In this document: one piece after another, positions 1 through 7,081 of the stretch
Position numbering within the stretch: the stretch's first letter is position 1
Layout of the letters: every line of letters begins with the position of its first letter
From: Candidatus Neomarinimicrobiota bacterium
Lineage (GTDB): Bacteria > Fidelibacterota > UBA8477 > JABMPR01
Reading direction: 5' to 3'
Assembly (NCBI GenBank): GCA_016784545.1
Contig: JADHUM010000033.1
Coordinates: forward strand, 1-41,598
DNA: 41,598 nt
Program-made: the position numbers and the translations under genes
Notes under the pieces: model-generated
What the model was told of the DNA's origin: nothing
What the model saw: the letters and a program-made list of their open reading frames with translations, nothing else
The model's database searches: none

Positions 1-51
1 AAGCTGGATACCTCTTTTTCACGGATTATTACCGAAATGTTAAGGTGTAAA

Positions 52-134
52 TTAAGGAACCGCCCTGTACGGAACCGTACGCAGGGTGGTGTGAGAGGAC
101 GGATAGGGAATTAATCCCTATCCTCCTACTCGAT
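52..134 (+). mobile_element. 3' end of a group II intron (domains V and VI)
   Basis: Domain V spans about 59-90. Its lower stem pairs 59-67 with 82-90 and contains a CGC triad (61-63) whose central G62 forms a G.U wobble with T87. T68.G81 continues the stem, then comes a two-base AC bulge (79-80), a short distal stem (69-71 with 76-78) and a GAAC loop. Domain VI follows at about 93-131. Its long stem (101-108 with 116-123, and 93-99 with 124-131) leaves A128 unpaired. A128 is seven bases from the end if the intron stops at ...CGAT (134), which matches the known branch-point geometry and the usual AY 3' end. Bases 1-51 are presumably domain IV or the tail of the intron protein gene, but no reading frame there is recognisable. 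The rest of the intron lies outside the window. Confidence 0.85.
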
Positions 135-147
135 TTTGTGTCTAACC

Positions 148-1098
148 CTAGTGTGCGTATACAGCGATAGCTGACATGACTTCCCGCTCCACCGTCTTCC
201 CTGCCGGCCTATTCAGCAACATACCGTTCACCACCAGAGCCGATGATCCTCCCCCATCCAGATTGATGGCGTCTTCACACCCCAGCTCTAACATAATATT
301 TGCCAGTTCAGGCAAATCTACACCACGACTTATCAACTGCCTGCCATCGACCAACAGGAGTATCAAATCTCCATCTGAGGTTATCCCGGCAGCCGTACGT
401 GGATGAACCTCAGGGATGCTTGATCCAAAAAACACTTCCTCGTTAACGGGAATAAATACTTTCCCATCACGAAGCAGCAGAGGACCAGCTCCAAGAATAT
501 CTCGATAGGTCCAAAGATTTCGAAAACTATTTTCTTTTTGTTGACCAGGTTGACCGGGCATATTCTCAATCCCCTGCTCCCAACTGAAAACTGAATCTCC
601 TGAAGAAGAGACCCAATTTATTTCAACAGCATTATTCTCATCGAAACCAATTGCCGACCGATGGAGATAAAACCTTTCTTCATCTTTTAGAACCGATGAA
701 GTGGCAGCATGAATCAACTCCCCATCAACTTTCAATATCCCCACATGTTTAGCAGGATTCAAATCCATCCTGAAATAGCCTCCATTTATAATCACGGGTA
801 CACCGAGACGACGGGCAAATTCTGATACAGTTTCTGTTCTGTCCGAATCGTTGGAAACAACAACGCGACTCTCAATTTCAGGAAGAGACTCTCTGACAAG
901 GACATACCAGGCTCTCAGGTTTGCACCGACATGAACTGACTGATAAACGGATATTCCCTCAGGTAATTCTTGATTAATCGAATCAATTGCTGACCACTCA
1001 AGACCAAGTCCAGGATATCCAACTGAGGAATCCCCGGATGTATTACAGCCAGAGAGCATCAGGATAGTGAGAATAGATAGAAAGAAGCGTATTAACAT
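148..1098 (-). CDS. Phosphodiester glycosidase family lipoprotein (NAGPA/DUF2233-like)
   Basis: 316 aa from the ATG at 1098; the frame stays open to a TTG at 1107, but the ATG gives the better signal peptide. The N-terminus is a lipoprotein signal with lipobox LSGC (Cys18), so the mature protein should be tethered to an envelope membrane and act in the periplasm. The C-terminal half carries the phosphodiester-glycosidase signature: a VIINGGYF segment, a GAGPLLLRDGK segment, HPRTAAGI, and near the end NLDGGGSSALVVNG. Family members remove sugars from phosphodiester-linked glycoconjugates (mammalian uncovering enzyme NAGPA, SpoIIE-region YngK types). The bacterial substrate here is unknown. The gene is the last of a short - strand pair with the EamA exporter. 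A group II intron ends 13 bases beyond its stop on the opposite strand. I see no clear ribosome binding site. Confidence 0.82.
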   Translation of the reverse strand: MLIRFFLSILTILMLSGCNTSGDSSVGYPGLGLEWSAIDSINQELPEGISVYQSVHVGANLRAWYVLVRESLPEIESRVVVSNDSDRTETVSEFARRLGVPVIINGGYFRMDLNPAKHVGILKVDGELIHAATSSVLKDEERFYLHRSAIGFDENNAVEINWVSSSGDSVFSWEQGIENMPGQPGQQKENSFRNLWTYRDILGAGPLLLRDGKVFIPVNEEVFFGSSIPEVHPRTAAGITSDGDLILLLVDGRQLISRGVDLPELANIMLELGCEDAINLDGGGSSALVVNGMLLNRPAGKTVEREVMSAIAVYAH

Positions 1099-1152
1099 AT
1101 TAACCAATATAGTGTGATAATATCCAATATCGAAAAGTGATTCTTGGGTTGG

Positions 1153-2037
1153 TTATTTTTTTTTGGACGAGTTAATCAGGAATACAGCTATAATCGAAAT
1201 CGTTCCACCAAAGACAATATTCCACTTCAATGGCTCATTTAATATGAGCATAGCAAAGATCATTGCACTCAGAGGGACTGTGAATATAAATGCTGAGGCC
1301 TTCTCAGAGCCCAAACGGGAAGCAGCAATGAAATAGGCTGTTGTTGCAAATGCCATAGCTCCCACTGAAACGGACAATAGATTTAACCAGAAGCTGAGCC
1401 CCAGCCTAAACACCGAAAACACTTGAGATTTATCCACAAAGAGCAAAGCAAGGATTGAACTAAGCATGTAAAGCCAGAAGCTGTAGGTAAGTGTGCTCAT
1501 GTGTTTATTAATTCTTGAGGAAATGAAGGTGAGGAAGGCCCAGGTGCTGGCGCATAGGACAAAGTATTGATTTCCGCTGGTAAATATGGCAGACCAACCA
1601 TCTTGCCAGATGTTTATTAAGATGGTTCCACCCAGAATACCCAATAGAAGTCCCGCCAAGGAGCGTCCTCTGGGAATATTACGCCTTATAGTTGTTATGA
1701 GTAGAAATGTTAAGACTGGATTGAGTGTAGTGACCAGGACTCCACCCGCCCCAGCAGAGCCAATCAGGGTTCCTGTAAAATAGAAATGATTATAGAGAAC
1801 CAGAAAAATAGCGGAAGCAACGATTGAGGGTAATCCTGCAAGCGTAATCCTCCATTGTGTGCCACGGACAATTAAGACTCCCAACATGAATATCCCAGCT
1901 ATGAAGAATCTCCAGAACATGAGAATTGGGATGCTGGTAAATGTCCCCAGGATTTTTCCATTTGTCCAGGAGAGACCCCACAAGGACATGGATATGATCA
2001 TGATGATATATAGAATAGTATGTTCTGATCTCTTCAT
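1153..2037 (-). CDS. EamA/DMT-family inner-membrane transporter
   Basis: 294 aa from the ATG at 2037; a TTG directly before it would add one residue. The protein is almost entirely hydrophobic, with about ten membrane segments in two repeated halves, as expected of the drug/metabolite transporter superfamily. Recognisable EamA features include the first-helix SLWGLSWTNGK, the FWRFFIAG segment, and the second-half motif with LGSEKASAFIFTVPL and NEPLKW near the last helices. Such proteins export amino acids, nucleotide precursors or other metabolites, and the substrate cannot be read from the sequence. The C-terminus ends in a basic SSKKK tail. Its 3' neighbour encodes the glycosidase lipoprotein 54 bases away, and no terminator separates them, so co-transcription is likely. 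A rho-independent terminator upstream (2091-2124) isolates it from the malic enzyme gene. Confidence 0.85.
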   Translation of the reverse strand: MKRSEHTILYIIMIISMSLWGLSWTNGKILGTFTSIPILMFWRFFIAGIFMLGVLIVRGTQWRITLAGLPSIVASAIFLVLYNHFYFTGTLIGSAGAGGVLVTTLNPVLTFLLITTIRRNIPRGRSLAGLLLGILGGTILINIWQDGWSAIFTSGNQYFVLCASTWAFLTFISSRINKHMSTLTYSFWLYMLSSILALLFVDKSQVFSVFRLGLSFWLNLLSVSVGAMAFATTAYFIAASRLGSEKASAFIFTVPLSAMIFAMLILNEPLKWNIVFGGTISIIAVFLINSSKKK

Positions 2038-2090
2038 CAAAACATGTTAATCCAGACGATTGATATTACCGCTATTGAATGTAGTTATAT

Positions 2091-2124
2091 AAAAAAAGCC
2101 CCCACCAGTTTCGTGATGGGGACT
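2091..2124 (-). terminator. Rho-independent terminator of the malic enzyme gene
   Basis: Read on the - strand, an 11-bp stem (2114-2124 with 2097-2107, including G.U pairs) closes a CGAAAC loop and is followed by a run of seven T (2097-2091). It lies 24 bases after the malic enzyme stop codon, the expected position. Confidence 0.85.
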
Positions 2125-2147
2125 TTATATTGAGTTTTAGTCAGGTT

Positions 2148-3845
2148 TTATTCAGAGGCTGCTACGTAGCGTGGATATACTGGTTCAAACATATTTTCTT
2201 TTACCCAGGCTTTGATATCCTTTGGTCTCTCAACACGAGCCAAGCCTTCATCAAATGCCATTTCGCATATAGCTGCCGCGATAGTTAGAGATATTTTTCG
2301 GATTTTCCTAAGATCTGGATATACAGTCCGCAGAGCGAGTTCCTCTTCTGTAACCATATCCGCCAGCGTTTTCGCTGCCATATAGAACATGGCATCGGTT
2401 ACCTTTTTGGCCTGACAAAGTGAAGCGCCGAGACCGACTCCAGGAAAAATAAACATATTGTTGCCTTGACCTGGAACAAATATTTTACCTTTCATTCTGA
2501 CTGGATCAAAGGGACTTCCACTTGCAAATATGGCTTTCCCTTTTGTCCACTTGTATGCTTCTTGGGCCGTACATTCAGATTTAGAGGTAGGATTAGAAAG
2601 AGCAAAAATGATGGGTTGCTTTGAATAATTCAGCATCTCCTTGATAATTTCTGGTGTGAATGTCTGACCCTGGCCACTTACGCCAACCAGAATAGTAGGC
2701 TTCACTGCTTTAATGACATCCATGAGATTATCTATGAGAGCTTCATCCCTGGCATAGGGTACTTTGTGATCCTGGAGCGGACGGGGACCATTCTTTACCA
2801 CCAATCCCTGACTATCAATCAACCAGAATCGTTTTCTGGCCTCTTCTTCACTCATGCCACTTTCTTCAACAATTCCAGCCACAATCATGTCTGCTATACC
2901 AACCGCTGCTGAGCCTGCTCCGTAGAAAATGATACGCTGATCTGCGAGTTTCTCTTCTTTCATGCGCATACCGCCGAGTAGACCAGATAGAGCCACGGCG
3001 CCAGTGCCCTGGATATCATCATTAAAGCACAACACGTCTTCCCGGTATTTATTCAGTATTGGGAAGGCGTGATCGTTTGTAAAATCTTCCCACTGAATCA
3101 AAGCTTTGGGCCATCTGTCCTGTACAGCGTTGACAAATTCATCAACGATCTCATAGTATTCATCATCCCCAATACGATGTTGATTTAGTCCCAAATAGAG
3201 TGGATCAGCCAGTAATTCTTCGTTATTGGTTCCTGTATCCAGGAGAATAGGTAAGGTCTTACAGGGATAAACACCACCACCAGCGACATAGAGGGCAAGT
3301 TTTCCGATAGGTATACCCATTCCGTTGGCACCCAGATCGCCTAAACCAAGAATTCTGGATCCATCGGAGATCACAATAATGTCAATTTCATCTTGGTTCC
3401 AGTTATCGAAAATATCTCGAATATGGCCTTTGTCATTGGCACTGATATACATACCCCGATTTTTACGATATATATGGCCAAATTGCTGACAGGCTGCCCC
3501 TACAACAGGTGTATAGACAATCGGTGTCATCTCCATGAGGTTCTCAGTAAGCACTTTATAATAGAGAGTTTCGTTTCTATCATGAAGACTCGTGAGGAAA
3601 ATAAATTTTTCCAATGGATCCGTTTTGCGTTGATAGTTTTCAAGAACCCTTAGAACCTGTTCTTCTATAGTAAATACTTTTGGTGGAACCAGACCACGTA
3701 GACCCAATGCTTCACGTTCTTCCTCTGTAAAGGCGGTTCCTTTGTTAAGTAGCGGTTCATTTAACACATCAGTGCCTCTGATGATCACCTCAAGCGGTTC
3801 ATCTGGACTTTCCATCTGATAACGACGTTTTTTTACCATTCCCAT
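2148..3845 (-). CDS. maeA: NAD-dependent malic enzyme
   Basis: 565 aa, the length of the large SfcA/MaeA-type malic enzymes. It oxidatively decarboxylates L-malate to pyruvate with NAD(P) and a divalent metal in the cytoplasm. Visible family signatures: YTPVVG with the catalytic Tyr, DGSRILGLGDLGANGMGIPIG, the metal-binding block FTNDHAFPILNKYRED, FNDDIQGTGAVALSG, and the Rossmann segment FYGAGSAAVGIAD followed by FALSNPTSKSE. The start is chosen at 3845 because AAGGGG sits a few bases before it; 15 further in-frame codons upstream lack such a site. Cofactor preference (NAD over NADP) is inferred from the family only. It is transcribed alone, divergently from an OFA-type carrier, and has its own terminator. 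The pairing suggests linked C3/C4 organic acid use, but that is inference. Confidence 0.93.
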   Translation of the reverse strand: MGMVKKRRYQMESPDEPLEVIIRGTDVLNEPLLNKGTAFTEEEREALGLRGLVPPKVFTIEEQVLRVLENYQRKTDPLEKFIFLTSLHDRNETLYYKVLTENLMEMTPIVYTPVVGAACQQFGHIYRKNRGMYISANDKGHIRDIFDNWNQDEIDIIVISDGSRILGLGDLGANGMGIPIGKLALYVAGGGVYPCKTLPILLDTGTNNEELLADPLYLGLNQHRIGDDEYYEIVDEFVNAVQDRWPKALIQWEDFTNDHAFPILNKYREDVLCFNDDIQGTGAVALSGLLGGMRMKEEKLADQRIIFYGAGSAAVGIADMIVAGIVEESGMSEEEARKRFWLIDSQGLVVKNGPRPLQDHKVPYARDEALIDNLMDVIKAVKPTILVGVSGQGQTFTPEIIKEMLNYSKQPIIFALSNPTSKSECTAQEAYKWTKGKAIFASGSPFDPVRMKGKIFVPGQGNNMFIFPGVGLGASLCQAKKVTDAMFYMAAKTLADMVTEEELALRTVYPDLRKIRKISLTIAAAICEMAFDEGLARVERPKDIKAWVKENMFEPVYPRYVAASE

Positions 3846-3927
3846 GATTTTCCCCTTCTTAAACCTATTAATAAACATTAAGGGACACAATGTGCCGAAG
3901 TGAACCCTTTGCTAGTATTGATCTTTC

Positions 3928-3978
3928 ATGCTAGCATAATTATGCAAAAATGATGCAAGCTTGGCACTATTCATGCAA
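3928..3978. promoter_or_regulatory. Palindrome plus three phased ATGCAA repeats in the divergent intergenic region
   Basis: A perfect 10-bp palindrome ATGCTAGCAT (3928-3937) is followed by ATGCAA at 3942, 3953 and 3973. The spacings of 11 and 20 bases put the repeats on roughly the same face of the helix. They lie between the malic enzyme and MFS genes and could be binding sites for a regulator of either. No regulator gene is present nearby. Confidence 0.4.
3961..3977 (+). promoter_or_regulatory. Sigma-54-type (-24/-12) promoter for the MFS gene
   Basis: TTGGCACTATTCATGCA has GG (3963-3964) and GC (3975-3976) exactly ten bases apart and a full TTGGCAC -24 element. The -12 element has one mismatch (ATGCA for TTGCA). 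The expected transcript start is near 3988, about 50 bases before the ATG at 4037. Confidence 0.5.
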
Positions 3979-4001
3979 ATAAAATTCAACGATTCAAGAT
4001 T

Positions 4002-4013
4002 TATTGATCAATA
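4002..4013. promoter_or_regulatory. 12-bp perfect palindrome in the MFS gene leader
   Basis: TATTGATCAATA is self-complementary and lies between the predicted transcript start and the ribosome binding site of the MFS gene. It is a candidate operator by position only. Confidence 0.3.
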
Positions 4014-4036
4014 CACGATTAAATAGCGGAGGGATA

Positions 4037-5284
4037 ATGAAAGTAAGAAATCGTTGGTTTGTTGTTTTGGGGGCAGTTCTTATTCAATTGGCGTTGGGGG
4101 CTATTTATGCCTGGTCAGTTTTCACGCCGTCATTGGTGGATGCTGGTTGGACAAAAGCTATGACCCAAGCTGTTTTTGCTACCGGCCTGTTCTTTTTTGC
4201 GGTGGTAATGGTTATTGCAGGTAGAATTATGCCTAAACTTGGACCACGGAAGGTCTCTATGGCTGGTGGGTTCGTGTTAGGTTCAGGATACCTGCTTGCA
4301 GGATTATTCGGGGGGACCAACTTTATTGCCCTTCTCATCTTTATTGGAATGATAGGCGGAGCCGGAATTGGTTTGGCATATGTCGTCCCGATTGCTGTCG
4401 GTATGCGCTGGTTTCCAGATAAAAAAGGGCTGATCACAGGTCTGGCTGTTTCTGGTTTTGGCTTTGGTGCAACTTTATGGGTCAAACTGGCTGGATCATG
4501 GGGCTCACTCATTGCCCTTTATGGACTCAGTACAACTTTTACAGCTCTGGGTGCAGTTTTTATGCTGATGATCCTGGTTGGTGGCATCTGGATGATTTTT
4601 CCACCTGAGGGTTGGCTACCTGCTGGTTATACCCTACCTGTGGCTTCTGATGGATCTGCCATCAGCGATGAAAACCAATTTAACAGCACTGAAATGCTGA
4701 AGACTCCACAATTCCATTTTATATCAATGACTTTTGCCTTTGGTGCAAGTGCCGGACTCATGAGTATTGGCCTCATGAAGTTATGGCCCATGGTTGCCTT
4801 AACTGCCAACGGAATTGATAAGGTTGCTGCAAGTGCCATCGCCGGAACTGCCATGGCTGTATTTTTCTCTCTGGCAAATGGACTGGGTCGTATTGCCTGG
4901 GGTGCCATCAGTGATAGACTTGGACGTAAACAATCCATCGTGATAATGATGGCCACTCAGGGCGTTGTTGTGATTCTATTTCAATGGATGGCTGGAACAC
5001 CAGCTCTCTTATATCTCGGAGCAACCCTTATCGGCTTTAATTTTGGAGGAAATTTTTCTCTCTTCCCAACAATTACTGCAGACACCTTTGGTACTAAATT
5101 TATTGGGCAGAATTATGGATGGATATTCTTAGCCTATGGCTTTGGTGGAATCCTTGGTCCCATCATGGGTGGCTGGCTTGGAGATATGGGTAATTTCCCT
5201 CTAGCCTTTACAATCTGTGGAATACTCTGCTTAATTGCTGCAGTGATTATGTCACAGATTAAACCACCGATTAAATCGACTTAA
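4037..5284 (+). CDS. MFS transporter, oxalate/formate antiporter (OFA) type
   Basis: 415 aa with about twelve membrane helices. The N-terminus, RWFVVLGAVLIQLALGAIYAWSVFTPSL, is the hallmark of the OFA subfamily (OxlT, YhjX and the so-called L-lactate MFS transporters). Other family-typical segments are the loop KLGPRKVSMAGG after helix 2, GGAGIGLAYVVPIAVGMRWFPDKKGL, and the second-half loop SDRLGRKQS. These carriers exchange or import small mono/dicarboxylates across the inner membrane; which one cannot be told here. The start at 4037 is chosen because GGAGGG precedes it by a few bases, while an upstream ATA/ATG extension has none. It is monocistronic, has a sigma-54-like promoter, and shares a bidirectional terminator with mtaB. 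It stands back to back with malic enzyme. Confidence 0.88.
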   Translation: MKVRNRWFVVLGAVLIQLALGAIYAWSVFTPSLVDAGWTKAMTQAVFATGLFFFAVVMVIAGRIMPKLGPRKVSMAGGFVLGSGYLLAGLFGGTNFIALLIFIGMIGGAGIGLAYVVPIAVGMRWFPDKKGLITGLAVSGFGFGATLWVKLAGSWGSLIALYGLSTTFTALGAVFMLMILVGGIWMIFPPEGWLPAGYTLPVASDGSAISDENQFNSTEMLKTPQFHFISMTFAFGASAGLMSIGLMKLWPMVALTANGIDKVAASAIAGTAMAVFFSLANGLGRIAWGAISDRLGRKQSIVIMMATQGVVVILFQWMAGTPALLYLGATLIGFNFGGNFSLFPTITADTFGTKFIGQNYGWIFLAYGFGGILGPIMGGWLGDMGNFPLAFTICGILCLIAAVIMSQIKPPIKST

Positions 5285-5302
5285 ATACATTATTTAAAGT
5301 AG

Positions 5303-5344
5303 TATAAAAAAAGGAGACAGTTTTATCTGTCTCCTTTTTTTATA
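5303..5344. terminator. Bidirectional terminator between the MFS gene and mtaB
   Basis: A perfect 18-bp inverted repeat (5303-5320 with 5327-5344) has a six-base loop. Its core is GGAGACAG/CTGTCTCC, flanked by seven A on one side and seven T on the other, so it can stop transcripts arriving from both convergent genes. Confidence 0.93.
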
Positions 5345-5363
5345 CATATCTGTGGATCGTAAA

Positions 5364-6674
5364 TCAGGTGTGTATCGAGGCTAACACTTTTGATTGATGA
5401 ACACCTGTGAGTTCAACACCTACAATGGTATTCAACAGCTCCTCCGAGTTGCTGGGAATATGGACTTTTAGGTAATTTTCTGTCATACCTGTTAAAACCC
5501 CATTGTTCAAGCTCTCAAGCAAGACAAACTTTTTCTGATTTAGCTGTCGTAGGGCAAATGCCTGGTTCTTTTTGTCTGAAAGCTCCGTCAGGCGCTTGTT
5601 TCTATCTTTTCTATCCCTCATCCCCACCTTGCCTGGCAAATTGACAGCTTCAGTGTTGGGCCTCTCTGAATAGGTGAAAACATGGAGATAAGAGATATCA
5701 AGTGATTCGATGAGATCATAGGTCTCCTGGAAATCAGCCTCTCCCTCACCTGGGAAGCCGACGATGACATCCACACCTATTCCAGCATCGGGCATAACCG
5801 ATCTAACAGCTTTGATACGGTCTTTGTATAGGTCAAGAGTATATCTGCGCTTCATAAGGCCGAGAATTTTATCCGAGCCGGCCTGCAAAGGAATATGAAA
5901 GTGCGGGAGGATACTTTTTGATTTTGAAACAAAATCGATTATTTCATTTGTAAGAAGATTGGGCTCGATTGATGAGATTCGAATGCGGTCAATTCCTACC
6001 ACTCGGTCAAGTTTTCTCAGGAGATCTAGTAGAGTAATCTCCGATCCAAAACGGTAGTCACCCACATTTACGCCTGTGAGAACGATCTCCCTGACACCTC
6101 TAGCGGCGATTTCATAGGCCTGGGTAACCAGAATGTCTGGATCAATGCTGCGACTTTTCCCTCTGGCCAGCGGGATGGTACAATAGGTACAGGGGTAATC
6201 ACAGCCATCCTGGATTTTTAAGAATGAACGCGTTCTGTCGCCCACAGAATATGATGGGGTACAGCCGTGTAATTCATCAATTTCAGTGTCGCGAATGATC
6301 AAGGGAGTTTCTTTTGGAGCGTTAAAATCAAGATGCTCAAGAAGATTGAATTTCTCCTTCGTCCCCAGCACCACATCAACATTGGATGTGGCTACAATAT
6401 TTTCAGGTCTGAGTTGGGCATAGCATCCTATGACGGCAACTTTTGAATCTGGGGCCAGCCGTTTCACCTTGTTTACAATTTTACGAAACTCACGGTCAGC
6501 ATTCTCTGTAACCGAGCAGGTGTTGATGACATACAGATCAGCTGCCTTGCTAAAATCTGTTTTTTCATACCCAGCTGACACAAATTGGCGGGATAAGGTT
6601 GAAGTTTCGGCGTAATTCAGTTTACAACCGAGTGTATGAAATGCGACCTTTTTTGTGCTATTAATCATCGCCAT
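5364..6674 (-). CDS. mtaB: tRNA t6A37 methylthiotransferase MtaB
   Basis: 436 aa from the ATG at 6674. A radical-SAM methylthiotransferase that converts t6A37 to ms2t6A37 in tRNAs reading ANN codons. The UPF0004 domain is at the N-terminus, with cluster cysteines 17, 53 and 84 in TLGCKLN, NTCSVT and GCYAQ. The radical-SAM cluster motif is C158-x3-C162-x2-C165 in DGCDYPCTYCTIPLARG, and a TRAM-like domain forms the last 60 residues. The TLGCKLN and NTCSVTENADR pattern, together with the length, fits MtaB rather than MiaB or RimO. The frame is open to a TTG at 6695 and another ATG lies at 6668. No ribosome binding site decides between them, and conservation should start just before KKVAFHTLGCK. 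It is a single gene, convergent with the MFS gene. Confidence 0.92.
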   Translation of the reverse strand: MAMINSTKKVAFHTLGCKLNYAETSTLSRQFVSAGYEKTDFSKAADLYVINTCSVTENADREFRKIVNKVKRLAPDSKVAVIGCYAQLRPENIVATSNVDVVLGTKEKFNLLEHLDFNAPKETPLIIRDTEIDELHGCTPSYSVGDRTRSFLKIQDGCDYPCTYCTIPLARGKSRSIDPDILVTQAYEIAARGVREIVLTGVNVGDYRFGSEITLLDLLRKLDRVVGIDRIRISSIEPNLLTNEIIDFVSKSKSILPHFHIPLQAGSDKILGLMKRRYTLDLYKDRIKAVRSVMPDAGIGVDVIVGFPGEGEADFQETYDLIESLDISYLHVFTYSERPNTEAVNLPGKVGMRDRKDRNKRLTELSDKKNQAFALRQLNQKKFVLLESLNNGVLTGMTENYLKVHIPSNSEELLNTIVGVELTGVHQSKVLASIHT

Positions 6675-6753
6675 ATTATAGTTACTGAATCTCAATGGAA
6701 AAGTTCATTATGGTTTTGCATTATCTGTGAATTATATCTCGAATATTTCCCCG

Positions 6754-6759
6754 TATAAT
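6754..6759 (+). promoter_or_regulatory. Possible -10 element for the symporter operon
   Basis: An exact TATAAT lies 95 bases before the first gene of the + strand operon. No convincing -35 hexamer is found 16-18 bases upstream, so this is tentative. Confidence 0.25.
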
Positions 6760-6853
6760 GCTTATTTAACAGAAGAATCTCCCCGAATTCAGTTTGATTT
6801 AATAGGGATAAAATTATTTTGGAATCTCAAAGACATTAGGAGATTAATAATTC

Positions 6854-7072
6854 ATGCATGAGCTCACTTTTTTTAGAACTTGGTTGCCCGTCATCTACCT
6901 CTATGTGGCAGGTGGAATCATCTTTTCAGCGGGAATGGTAATTATATATAAATCTAAATCGATTAAGCTTTCTCGTCCCATGCATAAGCGCTGGTTCTAT
7001 GTACTCTTTTTCGGGTACTTCTATTATCTGGGGATTCATACATTTCTAACCTACGCAGCATTGAATTTCTAG
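6854..7072 (+). CDS. Small two-helix membrane protein, probable symporter partner
   Basis: 72 aa. I do not recognise a named family. It has two hydrophobic segments, about residues 10-28 (WLPVIYLYVAGGIIFSAGM) and 47-66, separated by a basic loop (KSKSIKLSRPMHKRW), which predicts a hairpin with the loop in the cytoplasm. AGGAG stands about eleven bases before the ATG. The stop is nine bases from the start of the sodium:solute symporter gene, so they are surely co-transcribed. Small membrane proteins are known to pair with some SSS-family carriers (the DUF4212 small subunit and YjcH next to ActP), and this may be an analogous but different one. Its role is inferred from position only. The aromatic-rich C-terminal half (WFYVLFFGYFYYLG) is striking. 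Confidence 0.75.
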   Translation: MHELTFFRTWLPVIYLYVAGGIIFSAGMVIIYKSKSIKLSRPMHKRWFYVLFFGYFYYLGIHTFLTYAALNF

Positions 7073-7081
7073 GAGAGACTC

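Noticed and set aside
1-51. Reading frames at the left edge as the end of an intron-encoded maturase
   Set aside because: All three frames are short and none resembles a maturase C-terminus convincingly, so no gene is called.
4105-4512. 135-aa open frame opposite the MFS gene
   Set aside because: It lies wholly inside a well-supported gene, has no ribosome binding site and no recognisable motifs.
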